Assembly (NCBI GenBank): GCA_002409725.1
Contig: DHOI01000073.1
Coordinates: 1-14,065 of the forward strand
Source: Christensenella sp. UBA5394
GTDB taxonomy: Bacteria; Bacillota; Clostridia; Christensenellales; CAG-138
Length of the DNA stretch: 14,065 nt
Direction: 5' to 3'
Part shown: piece by piece, positions 9,101 to 13,754 of the stretch
Layout: every line of letters starts with the position of its first letter
How positions within the stretch are numbered: position 1 is the first letter of the stretch
Notes under the pieces: generated by a model
Told to the model about the DNA's origin: nothing
Databases searched by the model: none
The model's input: the letters and a program-made list of their open reading frames with translations, nothing else
Made by a program: the position numbers and the translations under genes

Positions 9101-9177
9101 CTCGCCATATATACCACCAGCCCCACGATCAGCGCCGTGCATAGGAGCAGGGTAGAAAAGAATCTGCGTTTTCTCAT
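6157..9177 (-). CDS. Extracytoplasmic CotH kinase with three lamin-tail domains
   Basis: A 1006-residue secreted or membrane-anchored protein. A basic N-terminus and hydrophobic segment (6-25) form a signal peptide or anchor; no good lipobox is seen. Three lamin-tail (LTD) repeats follow at about 38-170, 189-330 and 347-487. Each has a DW(V/I)E(L/V)(Y/H)N core (62-68, 214-220, 372-378), then (D/N)L(S/A)G(Y/F)G(L/I)S, and ends near a P(S/T)PG motif. A chitobiase/FN3-like beta domain (about 497-575) includes IHYTTD. The CotH kinase domain covers about 655-990: K676 in RAQKGF, GVYFLKEK (755-762), N843/D845 in GNTDTYN and D865 in FYDFCWGF. The B. subtilis CotH family member phosphorylates spore-coat proteins. 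The position after D865 that is often a second aspartate is C867. The start is the only sensible ATG, but an AAGGAG lies 24 bases upstream, too far for a normal SD. It is first of the group and overlaps the VTC gene. Confidence 0.93.
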   Translation of the reverse strand: MRKRRFFSTLLLCTALIVGLVVYMASLDKQSGDSPASVSVRINEVMTSNKGSVPDELGNFPDWVELYNPSDKTVDLSGYGLSDSLIEGGKYVFPSGTRLEPGEYIVIYCSGEAETPLHAAFRLSARDELAFFNSAGKALSSISLKAVAAGMTLALDESGAWQEMKPSPGYPNTEEGAAAFEAGLHETEDIGVYINEFLASNATSFRAADGSYCDWIELYNSTDAQVDLSGFGISDNLTQPMKYQLPQGTSIPAGGYLLILCSGNEGLIEGELHAPFSLRAYKEDVVLSSPNGKILDSFSYQKQETDISMARMPDGSGAFAPCAQPSPGYPNTGAGYTAALSANKLPLGDVYISEMLGSNQSGKKAADGNYYDWVEVHNASSAAVNLAGYGLSNNPKNPAKWVFPEVTLEPDEYLVVYASGLNQADGQKKNDLHLNFSVSAAGENLFLFDPNGTLVDKLSAGLFQPDVSYGRSPEDERAYYTEPTPGAANGSGYAGITAQPRFITTPGIYESSVAIELTAGEGETIHYTTDCTTPTANSPAYSGPIQATKNTVIRAIALRDGYLTGFSASGTFLLKGDGVNHSLPVVTLVTDPDNLWNSKTGIYATGENFDPDATPFGKVLESALYYKSKFLSEEQRDANWERAASLGLFDESGKEVFSQNVDIRISGSFGRGRAQKGFNITARAEYGKSRMQYKFFANRDFAEYKSITLRAGAQDQNRSKIRDELATGLLEGMNIRVLNQAYKPYVLYLNGEYWGVYFLKEKRSRFFVAQHAGVEDTENIDLLKGDATNDSMISHGSRAEWQALMDYVKSNDLSQAQAYEYVASQMDVDSFMDYMICEIYTGNTDTYNAQYYKLPGGKWTWIFYDFCWGFNTGKIDHDTLAYRREGNTAARTLFNAMLNNTGWKDAFVRRFAELLNTAFTPERVTSLIDELAASVEPEITRERDKFNQSTFMGEKQPAENLGTYEKFQSEVAFLREFAQKRPAAIKKQLQSGFGLSDSYMQEVFGA

Positions 9178-9186
9178 AACAAGAAC

Positions 9187-9216
9187 ATTTTATCACAAAT
9201 GCTCCTTAAATACCAA
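9187..9216 (-). promoter_or_regulatory. Candidate promoter for the CotH gene group
   Basis: On the minus strand TTGGTA (9211-9216) and TAAAAT (9187-9192) are separated by 18 bases, matching the sigma-A consensus at 4 and 5 of 6 positions. Transcription would then begin only a few bases before the CotH ATG at 9177, giving an almost leaderless mRNA and explaining the absence of a well-placed SD. An alternative is that the promoter lies farther upstream in 9217-9643. In that case AAGGAG (9202-9207) serves a short reading frame, ATG at 9188 followed by three codons and a stop that overlaps the CotH start. Confidence 0.3.
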
Positions 9217-9247
9217 CCTATGCAAGAAAGTTCATAAAGCCCTGAAG

Positions 9248-9276
9248 GGGCAGCAGCCCTACGCGGAGGGCTGCCC
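9248..9276. repeat. Inverted repeat, bulged hairpin
   Basis: Inner arms AGCCCT (9255-9260) and AGGGCT (9267-9272) pair perfectly around ACGCGG. The outer arms GGGC (9248-9251) and GCCC (9273-9276) continue the helix past a 3-base bulge. It lies about 70 bases upstream of the CotH start and would be in the leader if transcription starts farther upstream. Confidence 0.6.
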
Positions 9277-9336
9277 TACGCTGGCGGCGAGATGCGCACC
9301 CAAGGGAAGGTTCCCGCAATGCTACCTCAAAAAGAA

Positions 9337-9503
9337 GGCCTCAATCCGCACAGCAGAGCGGCGAGCACATGCCGAAGGCGGCTGCGAAGCCGCGATACAT
9401 ATGGGCACAGATGGCAATAAAAGCAGAAACGGATCTTCATTGGCAGGGGGTCTGGGGGGCGGGAGCCGAGCGCCGCCTGTGCGGATGAAGCGAGGCGGAG
9501 GCC
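9337..9503. repeat. Long imperfect inverted repeat (about 167 bases)
   Basis: ATCCGCACAG (9344-9353) is perfectly complementary to CTGTGCGGAT (9477-9486). The pairing continues inward with CGGCG (9359-9363) against CGCCG (9471-9475), and outward with GGCCTC (9337-9342) against GAGGCC (9498-9503). An internal hairpin, GCGGCT (9378-9383) with AGCCGC (9388-9393), sits in the large loop. The coaxial arrangement of several short arms suggests one folded unit rather than chance, although the high G+C raises the background. Confidence 0.5.
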
Positions 9504-9571
9504 CAGTAAGCAAAGGAGCAGCGCGACCATAAGGGAGCGTTGCGACTATTGCGAACTGCGTAACCTTCGCC

Positions 9572-9608
9572 CCCTGCGGCAGGGTACGGGGGGTGCCAGC
9601 CCCCCGTA
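9572..9608. repeat. Tandem G+C-rich hairpins
   Basis: CCCTGC (9572-9577) and GCAGGG (9579-9584) form a near-palindrome. It is directly followed by a perfect 9-bp stem, TACGGGGGG (9585-9593) with CCCCCCGTA (9600-9608), closed by the 6-base loop TGCCAG. The second is the strongest hairpin in the non-coding DNA of the window. Neither is followed by a T-run on either strand, so these are not ordinary intrinsic terminators. They may belong to a dispersed repeat family or block read-through between convergently or serially placed transcripts. Confidence 0.6.
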
Positions 9609-9645
9609 GCTTGGAGGTTGGCTAAACGCCGGGAAGCAGGCATAC

Positions 9646-9673
9646 AAAAAGAAGCGGCATTGACCGCTTCTTT
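9646..9673 (-). terminator. Intrinsic terminator of metG
   Basis: On the minus strand AAAGAAGCGG (9664-9673) and CCGCTTCTTT (9648-9657) form a perfect 10-bp stem around TCAATG, and the T-run extends two more bases to 9646. The hairpin begins 7 bases after the metG stop codon. This is a clear Rho-independent terminator and separates metG from the CotH group. Confidence 0.93.
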
Positions 9674-9680
9674 AAAATGC

Positions 9681-11723
9681 TTAACCGATCTGGCTCCCAC
9701 CGGCGAATTCGGGATCAACGGTAGTCAATAGCGACAACGTTTCCTCTTCTCCCTCGCCCGTAATGGCGGAAAGGATCATGCCCTGGCTCTCGATGCCGCA
9801 CATCTTGCGGGGCTTGAGGTTGACCACGGCGATCACGTTTTTACCGATCAGCGCTTCCGGTTCCGGGTACCACTTGCGGATACCCGAAAGGATGGTGCGA
9901 GGCTCCCCGTCGCCCGCGTCCAGGGTGAATTGCAGCAGCTTTTCACTCTTTTTTACGAACTGGCAATCCAACACGCGGCACACGCGCATCTGCACCTTCT
10001 CAAACTCGGGAAATTCAATGACCTGCGCGGCCGGCGTGGATTGGGCCTGCCCGGCCGCTTGCGGCGCGGCCTGTTCGGCGGATGCTGCCGACTCGGGCTT
10101 TGCTTTCGGCACGGGCGCAGCGGATGCCGCAGCCTCGGCCTGGGCCTTGGCGGTTTCCGCCTCAAGGATTTCCAGCTCGGCCTTTACGTCGATGCGGGGG
10201 AAGAGCGCCTCGCCCTTGTGCAGGATGGTGCCTGGGGCCATATCCCCATAAGAGAGGGAGAGCGCATCCGTGAGCGGGCCCTCTTCGATGCCCAGCTGGG
10301 CAAAGATGCGGGGGGCTGTATCCGGCAGGTAGGGCTGAAGCATCACGCCCACAAAGCGCAGGCATTCCGCTAGGTTATAGAGCACCGTGGCCAGCCTGGC
10401 CTGGGTAGCTTCATCCTTAGCCAGGGCCCAGGGCATGGTTACGTCGATATACTTGTTGCAGGCGCGCACCAGGCTGAAGGTGGCCTCCAGCGCTTCGGGC
10501 AGCAGGAGCTTGGCCATGCAATCCTCAACCTTGGCAGCTAGGGCGCGGGCTTGGGCCACGAGTGCGTCGTCCTCCGCAGGCACAGGAGCCGTGGGAGCGG
10601 GTAGCACGCCGTGGAAATATTTCTCCGTCATGCTCACCGTGCGGGAGAGCAGGTTGCCAAGATCATTCGCCAAATCGGAATTGATGCGGTAGATCAGCGC
10701 TTCGTTGGAGAACACGCCGTCGCTGCCGAAAGGCACCTCCCGCAAGAGGAAATAGCGGATGGCGTCCACCCCGTAGCGCTCGCAGAGCTTGACGGGGTCT
10801 ACCACATTGCCCTTGGATTTGCTCATCTTGCCGCCGTCGAGCACCAGCCAGCCGTGGCCGAAAACCTGCTTGGGAAGCGGCTCGCCCAGGGCCATCAGCA
10901 TGATGGGCCAGATGATGGTATGGAAGCGCACGATCTCCTTGCCGACGAGGTGCACATCCGCGGGCCAGTATTTGCGATACATGCTGTCATCGTCCGAATA
11001 GAAGCCCAGCTTGGTGATGTAGTTGGAAAGCGCATCCAGCCACACGTAAACCACGTGCTTTTCATCGAAATCGACCGGGATGCCCCACTTGAAGCTGGTG
11101 CGGGAAACGCAAAGATCCTCGAGGCCCGGCAGCAGGAAGTTTTGCAGCATTTCGTTGGTGCGGCTCACGGGCTGAATGAACTCCGGGTTATCCTTAATGT
11201 ACTGGATCAAACGATCCGCATACTTCGAAAGACGGAAGAAATAGCTTTCCTCCTCCACCATTTCTACTGGCCTGCCACAATCCGGGCAGCAGCCGTCCTT
11301 GAGCTGGCGCTCGAGCCAGAAGCTTTCGCAGGGCGTGCAGTAATGCCCGGTATAGGCGGATTTATAGATATCCCCCTGGTCGTAGAGCTTTTTGAAGATC
11401 TTTTGCACGGCCTTTACGTGGTAATCATCCGTGGTGCGGATGAACCCATCATTGGAGATGTTCATCAGCTTCCACAGCGACTTGAAGGTGGCCACGATAT
11501 CATCCACATATTTTTGGGGCGTAACGCCCTTTTCCTTGGCCTTGCGCTCGATCTTCTGGCCGTGCTCGTCCGAGCCGGTGAGGAAATACACGTCATAGCC
11601 CGTCATCCGCTTGTAGCGGGCGATTGCGTCCGCAGCCACGGTGCAGTAGGCATGGCCGATATGCAGCTTGTCGCTGGGATAGTAGATGGGCGTCGTTACG
11701 TAAAAGGTTTTCTTTTCTGCCAT
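9681..11723 (-). CDS. metG: Methionine-tRNA ligase with C-terminal tRNA-binding domain
   Basis: A 680-residue methionyl-tRNA synthetase, the cytosolic class I enzyme that charges tRNA-Met and initiator tRNA. The catalytic signatures are HIGH (21-24) and KMSKS (299-303). The connective insertion keeps one zinc knuckle (C129, C132, C146, C149). The anticodon-binding helical domain covers about 345-510. A linker rich in Ala, Pro and Gln (about 520-567) leads to an EMAP/Trbp111-type tRNA-binding OB domain (about 570-680) with the VNLKPRKMCGIESQGM region. This domain order and length are usual for Firmicute MetG. The reading frame is open upstream to 11981, but that part overlaps rsmI. The ATG at 11723 has AAGGAAG about 9 bases before it and gives the normal N-terminus. 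It has its own promoter (11769-11797) and terminator (9646-9673), so it is a single-gene transcript or the end of a trmN6-rsmI read-through. Confidence 0.97.
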   Translation of the reverse strand: MAEKKTFYVTTPIYYPSDKLHIGHAYCTVAADAIARYKRMTGYDVYFLTGSDEHGQKIERKAKEKGVTPQKYVDDIVATFKSLWKLMNISNDGFIRTTDDYHVKAVQKIFKKLYDQGDIYKSAYTGHYCTPCESFWLERQLKDGCCPDCGRPVEMVEEESYFFRLSKYADRLIQYIKDNPEFIQPVSRTNEMLQNFLLPGLEDLCVSRTSFKWGIPVDFDEKHVVYVWLDALSNYITKLGFYSDDDSMYRKYWPADVHLVGKEIVRFHTIIWPIMLMALGEPLPKQVFGHGWLVLDGGKMSKSKGNVVDPVKLCERYGVDAIRYFLLREVPFGSDGVFSNEALIYRINSDLANDLGNLLSRTVSMTEKYFHGVLPAPTAPVPAEDDALVAQARALAAKVEDCMAKLLLPEALEATFSLVRACNKYIDVTMPWALAKDEATQARLATVLYNLAECLRFVGVMLQPYLPDTAPRIFAQLGIEEGPLTDALSLSYGDMAPGTILHKGEALFPRIDVKAELEILEAETAKAQAEAAASAAPVPKAKPESAASAEQAAPQAAGQAQSTPAAQVIEFPEFEKVQMRVCRVLDCQFVKKSEKLLQFTLDAGDGEPRTILSGIRKWYPEPEALIGKNVIAVVNLKPRKMCGIESQGMILSAITGEGEEETLSLLTTVDPEFAGGSQIG

Positions 11724-11768
11724 GGGACATATCTTCCTTACTGATAGATTTTCTCTAGTATATCCAAG

Positions 11769-11797
11769 AGTGTACCAAAACGCGCGTATTTTGGCAA
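11769..11797 (-). promoter_or_regulatory. Promoter of metG
   Basis: On the minus strand TTGCCA (11792-11797) and TACACT (11769-11774) are separated by 17 bases, with a TGG extended -10 element directly before TACACT. It lies just after the rsmI stop codon and about 46 bases before the metG ATG, giving a leader of roughly 39 bases. That leader is too short for a T-box, and none is seen. Confidence 0.65.
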
Positions 11798-11800
11798 TGT

Positions 11801-12667
11801 TTATCCCTTGATCTCCAAGGCCCGGCGGTAGGCCTCGTTCCGGGGAACATCCAAGAGGGCGCTGGCCTGGCGCGCCGCATCCTTGGCGCTGAGACCCTCT
11901 GAAAGCAGGCGGTTGAGCGTTTCGTCCAGGTCGGCCCCGCCCGCAGGTTCTTCCAAGCAGCCGCCGATAAGCAGCACGCATTCACCCTTGGGCGGCTCGT
12001 CCTTGTAGCGTTCGGCCAGGGCGGAAAGGGTAGAACGGACAGCCTCTTCATATACCTTGCTTAGCTCCCGGCAGAGCGCGGCGGGGCGCTCGCCCCAGGC
12101 GGCCAGCAGGTCTTGCGCGGTCTCGGCCACGCGCAGAGGGCTTTCGTAAAAGATTACCGTGCCCTTCTGCCGGGCCAGCCTGGCGATGGCCTCCCGCCGC
12201 TCCTTGCCGCCACGGGGCAAGAACCCGGCGAAAACCGCCTCCACCGTGGGCAGGCCGCTCAATACCAGGGCCGTGAGGCTGGCGCTGGGGCCGGGCAGCA
12301 CGCAAAAGGGAACGCCCTCGGCGATGCATTGGCGCACCAGCCGCTCGCCTGGGTCTGAAATGCCGGGCATTCCCGCATCGCTTACATAGGCCACGGCCTC
12401 GCCTGCAAGAACCCGGGCGGCGATCTCCTCCGCCCGCTGGGCCTCGTTGTGCGTGTGGCAGGAGAGCAGTGGCTTTTTGATATCCAAATGCCGCAGCAAA
12501 ATCGCCGTGCGCCGGGTATCCTCGCAATAGATGGCTTCGCACGCCGACAGAGTATTGATGGCCCTAAGGGTGATATCCTCCAGGTTGCCGATGGGCGTGG
12601 GGCAAAGGTAGAGCATGGGCTCCAGAGCTTCATCGCTGCGGGTCACAGGCGTATCGTCTCTTCCCAT
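11801..12667 (-). CDS. rsmI: 16S rRNA (cytidine(1402)-2'-O)-methyltransferase
   Basis: A 288-residue RsmI, the tetrapyrrole-methylase-fold enzyme that 2'-O-methylates C1402 in the 16S rRNA decoding centre using S-adenosylmethionine. Diagnostic stretches are TPIGNLEDITLRA (24-36), CEDTRRT (48-54), VSDAGMPGISDPG (95-107), LPGPSA (124-129) and FYESP (173-177). A small helical C-terminal part follows (about 245-288). The length is normal for the family. The ATG at 12667 is favoured by GGGAGGG about 7 bases upstream. The internal ATG at 12616 (M18) would also give a complete catalytic domain but has a poorly spaced GGAG. The 12667 start overlaps the end of trmN6 by 25 bases, so the two are a coupled operon. 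The pairing matches B. subtilis yabB-yabC. Confidence 0.96.
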   Translation of the reverse strand: MGRDDTPVTRSDEALEPMLYLCPTPIGNLEDITLRAINTLSACEAIYCEDTRRTAILLRHLDIKKPLLSCHTHNEAQRAEEIAARVLAGEAVAYVSDAGMPGISDPGERLVRQCIAEGVPFCVLPGPSASLTALVLSGLPTVEAVFAGFLPRGGKERREAIARLARQKGTVIFYESPLRVAETAQDLLAAWGERPAALCRELSKVYEEAVRSTLSALAERYKDEPPKGECVLLIGGCLEEPAGGADLDETLNRLLSEGLSAKDAARQASALLDVPRNEAYRRALEIKG

Positions 12668-13311
12668 ACCAGGCCCTCCCCCCCGCCTTTGCGGGCTTCC
12701 AGCAAGATCAAATACGGCGGGCGTCCCCCCGGCGGTCCCGGCTTATCCCCAGCCGCCACGGGCTGCATCCGCTTGGGCTGCAAGCCCTCGTTCACCAGCG
12801 CAGCCATGCAGGCGGCCAGGCCCTGCGCCGGGTAGCAGAGGAAAAGCCTGCCGCCATTTTTGAGCATGCGCCGGCTGCAAGCTGCAACATCGGAGATGGT
12901 GGCCGCCTCCTGATGCGTGCAGAGCCGCCGGGCAGCATCCGGGCTGGCCGTGCCCTCGCTGAAATAGGGCGGGTTGCAAACGACGGCCGCATAGGGCGGC
13001 TCGCCTGCACCGAGCTTCAACTCCCGCAGATCCGCCTCGAGTACGCGGATGACCTGCCCATTCATCTGTGCCGAGGCGCGGCATAATTCGCAAGCCTCGG
13101 GCCGGATGTCGACGGCCGTGACCTCCGCCCCGGTGCGCCGCTCGAGCAGCACGGAAAGGATGCCGCAGCCGCAGCCCAGGTCGAGCAGGCGCCCCCCTGC
13201 CTTAACACGCGTAAAACCGGCCAGCAGCACCGCGTCATGCCCATAGCTGAAGCCCGGCTTTTCCACCGCGATGCTTAGGCCGCCCTCTTGCAGATCTTCA
13301 ATGGCATACAT
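12643..13311 (-). CDS. trmN6: tRNA1(Val) A37 N6-methyltransferase family protein
   Basis: A 222-residue SAM-dependent methyltransferase of the TrmN6/YabB family, which methylates N6 of A37 in tRNA1(Val) in E. coli. Motif I DLGCGCG is at 44-50, an acidic ribose-binding residue at D68 (AVDIR), and the catalytic NPPY at 113-116, the hallmark of N6-adenine methyltransferases. The family N-terminus (DLQEGGL...FSYGHDAVLLA) is present. The frame is open upstream to 13422, but residues before the ATG at 13311 do not resemble the family. This ATG lacks an SD, and an extended -10 promoter sits only 7 bases before it, so the mRNA may be leaderless. The C-terminus (about 205-222) is slightly shorter than in YabB and overlaps rsmI by 25 bases. 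The exact tRNA target in this organism is inferred from the family. Confidence 0.88.
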   Translation of the reverse strand: MYAIEDLQEGGLSIAVEKPGFSYGHDAVLLAGFTRVKAGGRLLDLGCGCGILSVLLERRTGAEVTAVDIRPEACELCRASAQMNGQVIRVLEADLRELKLGAGEPPYAAVVCNPPYFSEGTASPDAARRLCTHQEAATISDVAACSRRMLKNGGRLFLCYPAQGLAACMAALVNEGLQPKRMQPVAAGDKPGPPGGRPPYLILLEARKGGGEGLVWEETIRL

Positions 13312-13317
13312 ATTCTT

Positions 13318-13346
13318 AGTATAGCACAATTCGCCCGCTTTGGCAG
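13318..13346 (-). promoter_or_regulatory. Extended -10 promoter of trmN6-rsmI
   Basis: On the minus strand TATACT (13318-13323) is preceded by TGC, an extended -10 element, and by CTGCCA (13341-13346) at a spacing of 17. The predicted start of transcription falls at about 13311-13312, the first base of the trmN6 start codon, implying a leaderless mRNA. Confidence 0.55.
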
Positions 13347-13369
13347 TGATTTTGCACGGCGGAACGGGC

Positions 13370-13555
13370 TTAATCCCCGTTCGCGGTATCTTCCAATACG
13401 ATCTTGCCGTGCTTATCTTCAAAGTGGGCGATGAAGCTGCGGATGAAGATCAGCAGCTGCCCGTTGGCAGAGCGCTGGTCATAGGCGCACACATAGCGGA
13501 ATTTGCGCAGCATTTCATCATCAATGCGCAGGGATAGATGCCGTATCTTATTCAT
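13370..13555 (-). CDS. Small ribbon-helix-helix (Arc/CopG-type) DNA-binding protein
   Basis: A 61-residue protein that looks like an Arc-type ribbon-helix-helix transcription factor. A basic beta strand HLSLRI (6-11) is followed by helix A (about 13-25, with KFRYVCAYD) and helix B starting at RSANGQLL (29-36) and running to about 45. The tail EDKHGK (47-52) recalls short RHH proteins common in Clostridia. Such proteins bind DNA as dimers through the strand pair. The start is strongly supported by GGAGGGG 8 bases upstream. It lies 58 bases before trmN6 and is divergent from spmA. No toxin partner is adjacent, so it is probably a stand-alone regulator rather than an antitoxin. GGGTTC repeats upstream could be its operator. 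A 7-bp inverted repeat (13362-13368 with 13376-13382) surrounds its stop codon but has no T-run. Confidence 0.85.
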   Translation of the reverse strand: MNKIRHLSLRIDDEMLRKFRYVCAYDQRSANGQLLIFIRSFIAHFEDKHGKIVLEDTANGD

Positions 13556-13576
13556 AAAAGTGGCCCCTCCGTGATG

Positions 13577-13605
13577 CTGTTATGGGTTCGTTTCAGGTCT
13601 ATAAT
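13577..13605 (+). promoter_or_regulatory. Candidate promoter facing spmA
   Basis: The plus strand carries a perfect -10 TATAAT (13600-13605) with a weak -35 CTGTTA (13577-13582) at 17 bases. It would give spmA a leader of about 140 bases. The complementary strand of the same A+T patch reads TATTAT and TATAGA with TTGGCA (13619-13624) upstream at 15 bases, so it could also serve the RHH gene. A weak sigma-E-like alternative for spmA lies at 13693-13722 (GCATAAA, 15 bases, CATATCTA). Confidence 0.35.
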
Positions 13606-13641
13606 AGGCCATTTCGTTTGCCAAGAACCCGCCATGGGTTC
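13584..13641. repeat. GGGTTC repeats, possible RHH operator
   Basis: The 8-mer ATGGGTTC occurs at 13582-13589 and again at 13634-13641, and the inverse GAACCC at 13625-13630 makes a hairpin-like GAACCC / GGGTTC pair spaced by 5 bases. TTCGTTT also occurs twice (13587-13593 and 13613-13619). Short repeats around a divergent promoter region are typical binding arrays of ribbon-helix-helix regulators, but binding here is inference. Confidence 0.35.
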
Positions 13642-13703
13642 AAAACATTCGGCTTTGCGAGAGCGTAGCGCAGGCGCATGCAAAATCCCCCCGCATAAAC
13701 CCC

Positions 13704-13717
13704 CCGCCTCGCTTCAT
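13704..13717 (+). repeat. 14-base word shared with the pre-CotH intergenic region
   Basis: CCGCCTCGCTTCAT here is found again exactly, in inverted orientation, at 9485-9498. Both copies are in non-coding DNA. The flanks do not match well, so this could be a fragment of a dispersed repeat or a coincidence in G+C-rich DNA. Confidence 0.35.
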
Positions 13718-13754
13718 ATCTATGCTAATACGGGGAAATGCGAGGTGAGGGCCT

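Larger units (their letters stand above)
9178..9643. other. Gene-free, repeat-rich intergenic region upstream of CotH
   Basis: About 470 bases lie between the metG terminator and CotH. Small open frames occur on both strands, but none has an SD, a recognisable domain or plausible composition. The region instead contains several strong inverted repeats: 9248-9276, 9304-9315, a long one spanning 9337-9503 with an inner hairpin at 9378-9393, and a tandem pair at 9572-9584 and 9585-9608. There is also a short direct repeat, CAGCCCTACG (9254-9263) with CTGCCCTACG (9271-9280). The density of hairpins suggests a dispersed intergenic repeat element, a structured leader RNA for the CotH operon, or a small RNA. 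The sequence alone does not decide between these. Confidence 0.6.

Noticed and set aside
9139..9177. Lipoprotein signal in CotH (Cys13)
   Set aside because: The residues before Cys13 (TLLL) do not fit a lipobox, and the cysteine is too early in the hydrophobic core.
9029..9718. Several open frames on both strands between CotH and metG (for example 9437-9718 minus, 9029-9532 plus)
   Set aside because: They have biased Arg/Pro/Ser/Ala composition, no SD and no domain. They also overlap CotH, metG or the metG terminator and run through strong hairpins.
11724..11981. N-terminal extension of 86 residues on MetG
   Set aside because: It overlaps the 3' end of rsmI and the metG promoter. The enzyme normally starts just before the HIGH region, as at 11723.
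13362..13382. 7-bp inverted repeat across the RHH stop codon as a terminator
   Set aside because: It is not followed by a T-run on the minus strand. It may only affect mRNA stability.
13312..13422. Extension of 37 residues on TrmN6
   Set aside because: It overlaps the RHH gene and the promoter, and has no family similarity.
13693..13722. Sigma-E-like promoter for spmA (GCATAAA, 15 bases, CATATCTA)
   Set aside because: It matches only part of the -35 and the first half of the -10, so it is too weak to list as a feature, although B. subtilis spmA is sporulation-controlled.
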